Positions 1 to 9,779 of a stretch of DNA of 64,000 nt are shown piece after piece (positions within the stretch are counted from its first letter, which is position 1; each line of letters opens with the position of its first letter). The stretch is taken from positions 1-64,000 of the forward strand of contig NW_026516816.1 of the NCBI RefSeq assembly GCF_025766255.1, in the 5' to 3' direction. Source of the stretch: Zychaea mexicana (lineage: Eukaryota > Mucoromycota > Mucoromycetes > Mucorales > Lichtheimiaceae). A model generated the notes under the pieces. That model was not told where the DNA came from. It saw nothing but the letters and a program-made list of their open reading frames with translations, and searched no databases. The position numbers were made by a program, and so were the translations under genes.

Positions 1-632
1 AGAAAATGGTGATAAAAAGAAATTTGTATGCATAAAATATAATCCTAATCATATCCTAAGAAAAAGAGAAAAAAAAAACAAAAATATAATAAAAATAATA
101 GAAAGGAATAAAAATGATATCAAAAGAATTAAGAAAAGAAAAATAAAAAAACTTTTTAATTCTTAATGCAGGTGAAATAGATCTTTGGAAAATAATTACT
201 AAACTCATAAATTAAATAAATCAGTTATCCAAAATAATAAACGGGGCTATTATCTATATAATTGATATTTCAATTATAATATGCCCCAAGTATGTCATTT
301 TTTCTTCTTAACTAGACGGAAAAAGAAAAAAAAAGAATTGTTTTTTTTTTCTGAATTAGATTAAATTAATAATAAAATGACAAAATAGAAATAATTACTT
401 TTATATCATTTTACTAAATAAATATAAAAACTATTTTTTATTTCTTCTTCTATTATGATCTTTTAATAAAATTAATATAAATACTTAATTCCAGGAGTTT
501 TTGCAAACTTCCTCATTAATATTTATTATTATTTTATAATAATGGTTACTTTTTTAAATTATAGTTTTTTCATTATTTTTAGATGATAAAATTATCATAA
601 TTTTATTAACTCAACTGAGTACTATCTTTAAC
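1..632. other. AT-rich intergenic DNA, no gene seen
   Basis: This stretch is dominated by A/T homopolymers and short AT runs. No reading frame has protein-like composition and no RNA gene is recognisable. Its composition resembles the AT-rich island at 5053-7850 more than the rest of the window. Confidence 0.6.
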
Positions 633-712
633 AACTAGTGGCCTTTGTATCATACTCAACTAAAGCAGCCGATTCAATAAGCTCAAGGGACTCCTATATG
701 GAAAACAAATAT
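633..712 (-). repeat. Fragment of the YARKS-family gene, inverted relative to this window
   Basis: About 75 bases here match, on the opposite strand of the sequence as printed, the segment near 8380-8455 inside the serine-recombinase-like pseudogene. The shared core reads agcagccgattcaataagc. Divergence rises at both ends, so this is an isolated piece of a dispersed family, not a duplication of the whole gene. It would encode the stretch just after the YARKS motif (around the KAADSISSRD residues). Confidence 0.75.
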
Positions 713-779
713 ATACAGGATTTTTCATCTCCTAGCAGACGTTTGAACTTTTATTTAGGCAGAAGGGATTAAATCTTAG

Positions 780-1115
780 GCAGAGTAGACATGAATATTA
801 ATCTGAGTGGACATGAATGAAAATCTAGCTGGACATGAATGAAAATTGATCTGGACATGAATGAAAATCGAGCTGGACATGAATGAAAATCGAGCTAGAC
901 ATGAATAAAGATCGAGCTGGACATGAGTATAAAACGATCTGGACATGAATATAAATCGACCTGGACATGAATATAAATCGATCTGGACATGAGTAAAATC
1001 AATCTGGACAAGATAAAAACCAATCTGTGCATGAATAAAAATCATTCTGGACAAGAATAATAATCAATCTAAACATAAATAATAGACAACCTAGACATAA
1101 TAATAGTCAACTAAA
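780..1115. repeat. 22-bp minisatellite
   Basis: Roughly fourteen tandem units of about 22 bp with the core tggacatgaatgaaaatcga. Units are closest to each other in the middle and become degenerate toward 1115. The minus strand is open for 92 codons only because 22-bp units lack stops in one frame; the repetitive Ser/His/Phe peptide is not a credible protein. Confidence 0.9.
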
Positions 1116-2089
1116 ACATAATAAAAGTTGAAGTAGATAATATATAAAGTGTTGTAGCAGAGCAGAATATTTGAGTATCTAAGATTTTCAATTCAAGTCA
1201 AGACATAATAGAAGTTAAGCAGTACAAAGCCAATGTCAAGATATAGTAGTATGGCAGGTTCACTCGTAACAAAAAGCTTGTAGGCTAATGTATAGGAAAT
1301 GGCAAGGGTGCGTCAGAGACTCACTGTGCGCATAAGCCTATTTTGCTGCTATGGGAACAGGGCCTGAGCGTTTCCCCTCATTTCACTTTACCCGGGTTGA
1401 GTTTGAAACAAATTGGAGGCTGGTGGCAGAGGTAGGTGGAAAGTGTGGGGTTTGTTAGCAGCAGCAGGGAGGAAAAAAACAACAACCAAAGATCCTTTTT
1501 TTTCTCATTACCATTCGCCTTAGCAAATCAACAGCTTCGACGCACACTTGTAAATGGCTCCTACTCTCTTCACGATGAATAAAAAACAAAGAAACAAAAC
1601 GGCACAATCCACGGATTTATTGAAAAACGAAATGAAGGTAACTGTTTTCTTAAAAAAGCATGTGCTCAAGATTTATAAAGGAGTAGACCGCCGTTACTGC
1701 TGCTTAAAAAAACGCTGGGTAAGTGAACAAGGGAAGGAAAAGGTTATCGGGTGTGCTTGAGGTATAGCTTTAGTGGAGATATGCCCATTCAGAATTACTG
1801 CTTCTTTCTCTTTTTCTCTGTATATACTTGATGCACCATCTTGCACCAATCCAACGTCAAACTTACGTGTGTAATACTTCATCATCCTCTAGAAAGAAGT
1901 GTTTCTTTTTTGTTCTTCTCTTCTTTACTATTTTTCCCTCCCTTCTGCTTTTGCAGGTTTTGTTAAGTTTTTGAATAAAGTATGGCTTGCAAATACACTA
2001 CTTCTTGGTCTTTAATAAGGAGTAACATTGTTCGTAACTTCCATTATAGCCTACTTATACTAATTACCAAAATCGCCAAATGCAATCTT
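1116..2089. other. Intergenic, no supported gene
   Basis: Contains only short frames. A 68-codon plus-strand frame at 1554-1760 is lysine-rich, ends without a recognisable domain and has no splice-linked neighbour that I could join. I do not annotate it as a gene. Confidence 0.5.
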
Positions 2090-2225
2090 CTGCCTCTCGG
2101 TTCTTCGGTTCTACGTATACAAAACCGGTTCGGTTCCGGTTCGGTTCTTGGTATAGGAACCGAACCATATTTTCTCGGTTTCGGTTCGGTTCGGTTCCGG
2201 TTCTACGGTTCTGATACGGATCCCT
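2090..2225. repeat. GGTTCGG/CCGAACC simple-repeat patch
   Basis: Dense repeats of ggttcggttccggtt and its complement surround a short spacer (aaccggttcggttccggttc then ggaaccgaacc). It can fold into a hairpin, since forward and reverse-complement units face each other around 2150-2165. The plus-strand translation (FGSGSVLGIG) is a by-product of the repeat. Confidence 0.8.
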
Positions 2226-2405
2226 ACTGATGATAACAGTTGGTTATCAATTGATAAATTTAATTAAAAGGATTTATTGAAGGAATATATCAATAAGCAT
2301 AATCTTGGTATATTATAAAATTGCATACTCTACTATTTACAATATTTTCTTCAACTAGTATATAATATAATGTGAAGTCATACCTGGCATTCCTTTCTTA
2401 CCAAT

Positions 2406-2829
2406 TGTGGTAAACTAAGATCCAGTACAGACAGATGTCTTAATAGAATATTTCTCTTTACCGCACCGGGATCCAATAAGGGACACAGTTGCGCACATGC
2501 ACCTAGCTGGATTGAAATGTGAATCCTTCATATAACTCAGTAAAGAAACCAAGTATGAAACAACCGTCCAAGAATACATCTCAAACCATCATAAAAGTTT
2601 TTTATTCGTTCTTACAGCAAAGCACCAGTAGAGTCCTTGCTGACAAAGAAGTTGATAAGCTTTCCACCTTCAGATCTGTTTCTCTGTTAAGACCGAGTTC
2701 TCAAACAATGTTTGAAAGTTAGATATAGAAGAAGATAGTTTCTATAGCTGATATTGTACTTTGTTCAATCTTTTTGAATATAATCCATTCTCAAACGACT
2801 TATTTGTCTTTGTTTATTTCGATTTACCA
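2406..2829 (+). repeat. 5' LTR
   Basis: Matches 4629-5052 base for base apart from six transitions that I can see. It begins TGTGG and ends TTTACCA. A 67-codon frame inside it (from 2519) exists in both LTRs and is simply LTR sequence. Confidence 0.93.
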
Positions 2830-2951
2830 CATTTTTTCGTTTGAATTACAGAACCGCAATCATCACTATAGACACTACTACTTTCCAACTAAACACTGGG
2901 AATCATTCAGGTCCCATTATCCCCTATACGAAAGCTCAGTCTTCTGTCGCT

Positions 2952-3893
2952 ATGGATGTTGACCAAGTTCAACACCACGAACAGCTTGAGGAAAACCCAA
3001 GCAGTAACCCTTGGACACCTGACCAACAGGACAGTGTTGACCTTATCAAGCCTGACCAACTGGGTCCAGACGCTGACCCAAAAGTAGTCTGTACCTACTT
3101 GGAACAGCAAGTTCATCTTAAAGAGGCATACCTGCAGAGCCTGGTTACTTGCCCTGACCAACAAGTTTTCTTAGCCGCTAAAAGCGACTATGAAAACTGG
3201 AAAGAAAGGCTAAACACAATGAAAGCTCTTTCGGACAAGACGCTAGATGATGCCAAAGTAGCACATTTGGTTCCTAAGAACTTACCCGTGTTCAACCTCC
3301 GAGGACACACCAAGTTTGCTAAAGGGAAGTCTTATGACTCGCCTGAGTAGTTCTTGGATGACTTTGCTTATGTGTTAGAAGCACATTCGATCAACGTCGA
3401 AAAGCATTAGAAAAGGTTGATGCCTTTGACTTGTGATGCCACAAGACGTGCTTGGTTAGTCAAAACCATGCAACGGCATGACATGAATTGGACCAAGTTT
3501 CGAGAAGAGTTTTGTCGTGCGTTTTCTTCTCCGTACCAAGTTTACTACCAACGCTACAAGATGCGCACATTAACCCAAAACAGCAATGAGGCGTTACGAG
3601 AATACACAAATCGATACTTGGAACTCGCTTGCTCATCTGGAATACCTGACAACGAAGAGTTAGGATATGGTTTCCTATCTTCTTTGAATAAGAAGTACTG
3701 CCAGCGTGTGTGGAACGTTGGTGCAAACCATTTTGGCTTACAGTTTCCCAGCACATTGGACGCCGTTATACAAGCAGTCTTGACTCTTGCCGAGGGTGAA
3801 CCTGCAACTGGTTCTGACTAGGACTCCGAAGAAAGTGAGGATTACAACAAGAAGAGAAAGAAAAACAAAGCCAGCAACTTTGTTTCCAAAAAA
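2952..3893 (+). pseudogene. Ty3-type Gag, broken by three TAG stops
   Basis: One reading frame runs from ATG 2952 (MDVDQVQHHEQ) to about 3890 and is cut by TAG codons at 3348-3350, near 3408, and at 3819-3821. The part after 3417 has the usual retrotransposon Gag capsid signature: W-x-K-F-R-E-E-F near 3500, a central YKMRTLTQNSNEALREYTNR stretch, and a C-terminal acidic-to-basic transition (DSEESEDYNKKRKKNK). No CCHC knuckle remains before the frame is joined to reverse-transcriptase sequence. Each stop is one transition away from a Gln or Trp codon. The protein would form the particle that packages the element RNA; as it stands it cannot be made full length. Confidence 0.8.
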
Positions 3894-4113
3894 GGATGCC
3901 AATGGCAAATACACTGGCAAGCGACCTTGCTTAGATCCAAGGCATATCAATAAGCTACTACCGGATGATCGTTATCCTCTACCTCTCATCCGAGATATAT
4001 TTCATAAAATGAAAGGAGCAACTGTATTTACAACGCTCGATTTGAAAAATGCATTTCATCGATTTCAGATACATCCTGATGATCGTCATAAGACTTCTGT
4101 GGCGCATACATAA
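3787..4113 (+). pseudogene. Reverse transcriptase fragment (Ty3/Gypsy)
   Basis: The conserved N-terminal half of a Ty3 reverse transcriptase is visible from about 3885: CLDPRHINKLLPDDRYPLP, then TTLDLKNAFHRFQIHPDD, which contains the first catalytic Asp. The frame ends at 4113 shortly after TSVAHT; the YxDD box, RNase H and integrase are missing. Fusion to the gag frame upstream and to the chromodomain downstream marks two deletion junctions (about 3885 and 4105-4135). Confidence 0.85.
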
Positions 4114-4133
4114 TTAAGAATGAACAAAACGAG

Positions 4134-4433
4134 GTGATGGCACGCGAATATGCACCATCACAGCTAAAATTAATTTCTCAAGATGAAATTATACCTTGTG
4201 ATGAACTATTTGAGGTAGAGTCTATAGTGGCTCATAGAGAGACGGCACCCGGCACATATGAGTATAAAGTATGCTGGAAGGGTTACAAACCAGATGAAGA
4301 TACTTGGGAATCTAATGAAGCATTCACCCAACGTGCCACAATAAACAATTATTGGAAACGGCTTGGAGAACAACCCAAGCAAAAACAGGCACAAAAACAA
4401 ATCCAACACAAAAATAACAGCAAAACCACATAG
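4134..4433 (+). pseudogene. Chromodomain tail of chromoviral integrase
   Basis: The first ~20 residues are integrase C-terminal linker. Residues about 23-80 form a chromodomain: FEVESIVAHRE, then YKVCWKGYKPDEDTWES and a final helix with INNYWKRLGE. The aromatic cage positions (F/Y at the start, W-x-G-Y, W-E) are present. In intact chromoviruses this module targets integration to heterochromatin marked by histone H3 methylation. Here it is detached from the catalytic integrase core by the internal deletion. The tail is Lys/Gln-rich. Confidence 0.85.
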
Positions 4434-4628
4434 TCTCTTAAAAGAAACCACAGTGGTGAAAAGACACGTTTTGTCAAGCGCAAATCTGTTCGGGTACAAA
4501 AATAAGTAAATTTATATAGGTATTACACCTACTGAATATATCCTACCTAATACCACAATTACAAATATCTCTCATAATACAATATACCAGGCAAAAGCAG
4601 CCCCTGAGTGCAACCTGGAAGGGGATGA

Positions 4629-5052
4629 TGTGGTAAACTAAGATCCGGTACAGACAGATGTCTTGATAGAATATTTCTCTTTACCGCATCGGGATCCAAT
4701 AAGGGACACGGTTGCGCACATGCACCTAGCTGGATTGAAATGTGAATCCTTCATATAACTCAGTAAAGAAACCAAGTATGAAACAACCGTCCAAGAACAT
4801 ATCTCAAACCATCATAAAAGTTTTTTATTCGTTCTTACAGCAAAGCACCAGTAGAGTCCTTGCTGACAAAGAAGTTGATAAGCTTTCCACCTTCAGATCT
4901 GTTTCTCTGTTAAGACCGAGTTCTCAAACAATGTTTGAAAGTTAGATATAGAAGAAGATAGTTTCTATAGCTGATATTGTACTTTGTTCAATCTTTTTGA
5001 ATATAATCCATTCTCAAACGACTTATTTGTCTTTGTTTATTTCGATTTACCA
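4629..5052 (+). repeat. 3' LTR
   Basis: Same length (424 bp) and same termini as the 5' LTR. Preceded by the purine-rich tract ggaaggggatga and followed by the TACCAAT duplication. Confidence 0.93.
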
Positions 5053-5353
5053 TACCAATTATTTTTATATATACACAAAATTCAATTTTTTGTACAATTT
5101 GGATTTTTACAGCCAATAGATTTCTTACAGCTAATAGATTTCTTACAGCCAATAGTACTATCTAATATCTAATTGGAGTTGGATGTCCCCTATTTCTGTA
5201 TATTTTTTAATAAACAAGCAACCTTAAATTCTAAATTATAGAATTTTACATTATCCATTATCACAACTAATTTGTTATTTTTAAATGAGTAGTTATTAAT
5301 AGAGGTCTCAGGTTTTTATTTATTTTATTTTAAGAAATAATTTTTAAATAAGA

Positions 5354-5623
5354 TTATATTTTTAACTTTTTTATATTACTTACAATTTTATCATGATCTT
5401 CTATTCTTCTTTTATTACATTTATTTTTATTATATGTTGTAAATTCATATACTTTTTGTAATCTTTTTTTAGACCCTGCTTTTTTCATATATATATTAAA
5501 ATTTCCATCTTTTTGCTTTATTTTATATTCCTCAATATTATATTTTTTCAGATCTTTTATTATAATACCTCTTTTAATATTACTCTTAAACTTAATATTA
5601 ATCATTAGACTATAAATATCCAT
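5354..5623 (-). CDS. Hypothetical Lys/Ile-rich ORF in the AT-rich island
   Basis: An 89-codon frame, very rich in Lys, Ile and Asn, with no family I recognise. It lies downstream of the Merlin-like transposase on the same strand. It may be a second ORF of that element or a chance frame in AT-rich DNA, where a low-complexity composition is expected. The separation from 5830 contains stops in all frames, so it is not a simple continuation. Confidence 0.2.
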   Translation of the reverse strand: MDIYSLMINIKFKSNIKRGIIIKDLKKYNIEEYKIKQKDGNFNIYMKKAGSKKRLQKVYEFTTYNKNKCNKRRIEDHDKIVSNIKKLKI

Positions 5624-5829
5624 ATTTTATTTTCTTATTAATATATTTTTCAATTTTAATATTTTTAATTTTAGAATGCATTTTGAAAATACATTTATAT
5701 ATATAATATCTTCATTCAGTCTTTTAAAAATTGTTTCCATAAATTATACTCTCTATTCTTTCTTCTCTATTGGTACTCCTTTAGAAATAAAAGTATACCT
5801 TTTTTATTCCTATTTCTAGCAATAATGCT

Positions 5830-6594
5830 TTACTTTAATCCATTCCAAGTACCTTCTATTGTATTAGTATGAACTTTAGTAATAGGATCTTTAAAATACT
5901 TCTTATGATTTATAGTTTGATGTTTATATCCATTATTTTTTAGATTATTATATCCCTTCCATTGATCTGTATAAATAGTAGTACCTTTTTTAACATATTT
6001 CTTTATGATATTATCAATACCATCTATATTTCTTTTTTTAATTGGTACTAAAAATAATCTTTTGTTTTCATATTTAACTTTATTTTTTAATAAACTTCTC
6101 TCAATACCTCCAATAATCCATGCCCCTTCAACTCTTTTACCTTTATTATACTTTCTTTTTGCAATTTTGGTCTCATCTATTTCAACAATTTTATTTCTTC
6201 CACCAATCTTATTTCTATTACTTAAAAGTTGTTTATTTTTAATATGATTTCTAAATAACGTATTATATGATGAGACAGTATTTTTAGTAATACCTAATAT
6301 TGAAGAAGTAAATGAACATGGAACTTTACCTAAAAAATAATAAAGTATATGTAATTGTATATTAATTGGCAATATTAATTTATTAAATATAGTATCCCTT
6401 AATGGTGAAATGGCTTTTCTATATTTATAAAATTTACAAACATATAGCTTTTTATTTAAATTTAATTTCATATCATGATTACATTTTTCATATTTTAAAT
6501 ATCGATTAATATAATTATTTTCAATTAGATATAATAATGCTTCTTGTTCATTGTGAAATATATTTTTTAAATTTTTATAAGGTTCAATAAACAT
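5830..6594 (-). CDS. Merlin / IS1595 (ISXO2-like) transposase
   Basis: A 254-residue DDE transposase of the ISXO2-like fold. The first acidic residue lies in EIDETKIAKRKYNKG (about residue 142), the second in IYTDQWKGYNNL (about 209), and the third in HTNTIEGTWNGLK at the extreme C-terminus, preceded by the usual HKKYFKDP segment. The N-terminal ~60 residues hold a Cys pair pattern (KCNHD...VCKFYKYRK) like the zinc-ribbon of IS1595 proteins, although only one Cys of each pair remains. Length matches Merlin family proteins. The frame is open from an ATG (MFIEPYKNLK), so this copy could still be translated. It catalyses cut-and-paste DNA transposition. The C-terminus stops right after the catalytic Glu region, slightly short for the family. 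Confidence 0.85.
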   Translation of the reverse strand: MFIEPYKNLKNIFHNEQEALLYLIENNYINRYLKYEKCNHDMKLNLNKKLYVCKFYKYRKAISPLRDTIFNKLILPINIQLHILYYFLGKVPCSFTSSILGITKNTVSSYNTLFRNHIKNKQLLSNRNKIGGRNKIVEIDETKIAKRKYNKGKRVEGAWIIGGIERSLLKNKVKYENKRLFLVPIKKRNIDGIDNIIKKYVKKGTTIYTDQWKGYNNLKNNGYKHQTINHKKYFKDPITKVHTNTIEGTWNGLK

Positions 6595-6760
6595 GCTAAG
6601 AATTTTAAGATATTTAAAATATTATTTTTTTATATATATAAAATTCAATTTTTATCTAAAAAAATAATTGAGCTTAAATTTATTTTAATACTTCGGAGTT
6701 TTAAATAAATCTGAGAGTTCCTTTGATATATATCCTTTTTAAATCTATGAAATTTATTAC

Positions 6761-7692
6761 CTATTGCTGAAAATTGGTTTTCAATTTTACTTCTGAAAAT
6801 TCCAAATGTTTTGTTAAAATGGTCTCTGTAATTGATAAGCTTTTACTAGGATTTTTTCTAATAGGATACACAAAATTATCATCAGTAAAATTATAACCTT
6901 TAGTTACTGATAAATCTACAAACTGTTTTAGAAATAAAGTATAACCACTATTAACTGCAACAGTATCTTTATTATTAAGTTTTCTATATAATTTCATATT
7001 CAAGAATATACTACCATCAGAGCTATCTGAACAATAATCACTTCTAAAAGTATAAATAATCATATCATTCATATCACTAACAAATTGAGTTCTTAATCTA
7101 TTTTTCTTAAATTTATAACTATATAATCTGCTACATTTAATTTCTGTGTCGGTATAATTTATTCTAGAATTATGACTATCGATAATCAATGTTATATGTT
7201 TAAACAATTCTGAATTATATTTATGGGCAGATAAAGTTCTTAATTTTATATTTGAAAACATGTTATCCAATGCATCATACTATTTTATTTATTCTTTTAT
7301 AATTTTCTTCATCCATCCAAAATTTTTTATAAAAATTAAAAAAGGAACTTTGAGGAATAAATTTATCAATATCATCTTTTCCTGAAATACTAGATACTAA
7401 ATGGTATAATAAAAATAAACCTTTTTCTACTTCAAAATAAGGAGCAGGATATTCTTTATTAGTATATAATACAACCAAAAGAAAAAGACTGCAATATATC
7501 CTAATTTTTCTAATAATTGCTTTTAATAATATCAATGTACTTGATATGTTTTATTTCTGTTCTATGTTTATACTTATTATTAATGATGGACCAATTATAA
7601 TTTAAAAAAGCCCAATGCATTACAAGTATAGAATTTACTTCATCGGTAATCAATTTATTAATATCCATTGTTATTATTTTTATATTAAACAA
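6761..7692 (-). pseudogene. Decayed DDE_Tnp_4 / Harbinger-like transposase
   Basis: Three adjacent minus-strand frames (7510-7692, 7275-7535, 6761-7270) look like one broken transposase. The last one carries the recognisable core: IIDSHNSRI (first Asp), YSYKFKKNRLRTQFVSD, then DSSDGSIFLNMKLYRKL (second Asp) and DTVAVNSGYTLFLKQ, the position where this family normally has an Asp before the GY. Here that Asp is replaced by Asn-Ser, so the catalytic triad is incomplete. Upstream frames hold the aromatic, helix-turn-helix-like N-terminus. Composition is as AT-rich as the Merlin-like gene next door, and both are on the same strand. Family assignment is by motif shape only. Confidence 0.6.
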
Positions 7693-7952
7693 AATTTAAA
7701 TAAAATAGTTTTAATTTTAGAAAATAATCTTACGAACTATAAAATCTTTATTACCCATAAAATCCTTACTATCTATAAAAATAAAAAGAAACTAAAACTA
7801 TTAGTATATCGCCAAAGATAAGATACAATGGGAGGAAGAGATAAAAGGTTACTGTTTTTTTTATAAAGGAAATGGGTATTTAATGGGGTTTGTGGGTAAG
7901 AAGGATCCCCAATCCAAAGCAAAGATTCTTCAAGAGTTAAGACAAACGGAAT

Positions 7953-9296
7953 TTAAACATCAGTAGATCGCTTATTGCAAGCTTTTCGACAATCAAAATC
8001 TTTTAGAATATCAGGGTTTTCAATCACATCAGATCGATCATAGCACTTGACAGGATTTGGCAGAAGGTCGATCACAATTTTCTTGATGCTTGCGTGCTCT
8101 CTATATAAGTATAAGTATCATTAGTAAGCATCATCAATAAGCATCGTGTCAGTTTTCAAACTTACTTGATGAATGCGAGGATATCGGATGGGTTGATAGA
8201 AAAGCCGGCGTAGTCAATAAATACTAAGCAAATAGTGTCGGTTCCGCGTATAAAGTCGATCAGATCTAGTTCAAAATTAGGCATAATACAGTGTTATTAT
8301 CTACATAATCCTAAACAGTATTATTTCAATATTACCTTGCGTATTTCCTTCAACGTTGTGCATTTGCAATATATGTTTTTTTTTCCGTGTGGGAGTCCCT
8401 TGAGCTTATTGAATCGGCTGCTTTGGTTGAATACGATACAAACGCTTTGTCGGTAAGCGAAACTTTAAATAATCTGCCGACCATTTTTTGTAACAATTGT
8501 AGTCTCGTAGCAATGTCCTCCGTTCCAGGCGATTTCCTTGCATATCCCACAACAGTAAATCCGTTTGATTTAAGGTTGTGGATATATGCTTGGTGTTTCG
8601 GTAGGAGCTCGGCAATAGATTCAGCAACATTGTCTAAAAGAAAAGATATTGAATATATTCGTATAAAAATGCTTTTCATCTTACCTGTAAATTCATCGTT
8701 CAAGACCCACAATGTTCGCTGGCGTACTTTGCTGCTGACTGTTTTCAATGCTTTGCGTTGATATTCCACAGTTGTGAAGGCAACATTCTTCAAATGACAC
8801 CACTATGAAAATCCCAACGCCGATTTATCATCAAATTTCGTTGTCTAAGGCCATACGTGAGATAAGATGTCCTTGTTTGAAACTAGCTTTTTGGTATATA
8901 CTCTGTCGTTCAGCGGATCTGTTGTTAGATATACTTCGTTTATAAATCGCACAATTTGGCGATCAGAGCCTATAAACAAATACAAATAAATTAGAAACTA
9001 AATCAAATACATATCCATACAAACTTACTAAGATGGATTTCTTGCTTTCGTTGCATGTCTACGTGGTGTATTTTTTCAAGTGTTTCAGAAGTTTCAGTAT
9101 ATTTTTTGTAGCGGTAAGGTTCTGAGTACATTTTGACGAGCGGTAAAAGAAATGGGCGTAATGGGTCAGTCTCGTAACATATATCGATATCAGCCATGTT
9201 CTTGATTCTGTCTTTGAGTTTTTCCACGTTGGTAGGGTTGAATTCTACGTAGAAGAGCATACAAAGAGCTTGCTCCTTTGTTATTGTTGGTGTCAT
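7953..9296 (-). pseudogene. Serine-recombinase-like YARKS family gene, broken
   Basis: Four exons can be joined on the minus strand: 9296-9029, 8969-8336, 8265-8166 and 8100-7953, with introns 8970-9028, 8266-8335 and 8101-8165, all GT-AG. The conserved block VVGYARKSPGTEDIATRLQ (codons at about 8500-8555) has the Y-A-R-x-S pattern of the catalytic loop of serine resolvases such as gamma-delta. A second block, ICLVFIDYAGFSINP, follows after intron 2, and the protein ends CRKACNKRSTDV. Three lesions are visible: in-frame TAG at 8845-8847 and 8803-8805, and a one-base excess in a nine-A run (printed as T at 8376-8384) that shifts the frame. I believe related proteins are common in Mucoromycota, but I cannot verify function. 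Without the lesions the product would be roughly 380 residues. Confidence 0.65.
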
Positions 9297-9339
9297 TTGG
9301 AAACTTCAAGCGGAAAAAAAAAGGTTGGTAGTAGAAAAT

Positions 9340-9420
9340 GGACCATATCCGTATCTAATGGACGGTATTCACAATTGAAGGACCGTATCCAGCAATTGGG
9401 CGGTCAGCCGTACCTGTAGT
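9340..9420. repeat. Inverted counterpart of the 14.0-kb minisatellite
   Basis: The segment ttgaaggaccgtatccagca and neighbours (gaccatatccgtatc, ggacggtattc) are reverse-complement relatives of the ggatacggtccaattttgct units at 13990-14170. The two patches lie on either side of element copy A and point toward each other. Confidence 0.65.
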
Positions 9421-9748
9421 GATCTAGCCAGTAAAACTCACAGAATAAAGTGCGGTATAGAAAAAGTGTCCAATTGCTTGTAAAAATAAAGTGCGCCATT
9501 GCTATTTACGCCAATAACAAAGGCAAAATAACGTTTGTCCAATCAGGAATAGAGAATAACATCCAGCATTACACAAAGCTTGAGTGCGTTCCGCAGTATA
9601 TATATAGCTGCAGGATGAATACTCGGGTTACTGCTGCAACAACCACTTTGACACGACACTGTCGAAAAGTACTTTTTAACGTCTATCTACACACAGTAAA
9701 GTATGTTTCCACTGATCTACTCTGACTTATTGAGGGACATTTTCTCAA
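9421..9748. other. Leader between repeat patch and copy A
   Basis: No gene is supported. A short frame at 9450-9725 has no recognisable domain. A TATA-like run (gtatatatatagctgc) at about 9596-9611 lies some 150 bases before the first element-like coding sequence and could be a promoter relic. Confidence 0.35.
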
Positions 9749-9779
9749 TTGGGCTCATTTATTTTTCATCAGTTTAACC

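Larger units (their letters stand above)
2406..5052 (+). mobile_element. Ty3/Gypsy chromovirus, internally deleted
   Basis: Two 424-bp direct repeats (2406-2829 and 4629-5052), both starting TGTGG and ending CCA, enclose a gag frame, a short reverse transcriptase segment and a chromodomain. A 7-bp direct duplication, TACCAAT, flanks the element (2399-2405 and 5053-5059). A purine tract (about 4617-4628) sits just before the 3' LTR, as expected for plus-strand priming. Protease, most of the reverse transcriptase, RNase H and integrase core are absent, so the copy is non-autonomous. No TGG-type tRNA primer site follows the 5' LTR, which fits either loss or a self-priming mechanism. By eye the LTRs differ at only six positions, all transitions, so insertion was recent. 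Confidence 0.93.
5053..7850. other. Extremely AT-rich island with transposase genes
   Basis: From the end of the 3' LTR to about 7850 the sequence is almost entirely A and T, in sharp contrast to the more balanced DNA on either side. The coding frames use AT-ending codons throughout (Lys AAA, Asn AAT, Ile ATA/ATT). It carries the two transposase-related loci listed separately. The composition suggests recently arrived DNA or an AT-biased compartment. I saw no clear terminal inverted repeats by eye. Confidence 0.7.

Noticed and set aside
776..1054. 92-codon minus-strand frame in the 22-bp minisatellite
   Set aside because: Open only because the repeat lacks stops; peptide is a periodic repeat with no protein-like character.
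1982..2230. Frame ending in FGSGSVLGIG and FGSVRFRF
   Set aside because: Translation of the GGTTCGG simple repeat; no start context or domain.
2519..2722. 67-codon frame, repeated at 4742-4945
   Set aside because: Identical position in both LTRs; part of LTR sequence, not a conserved protein.
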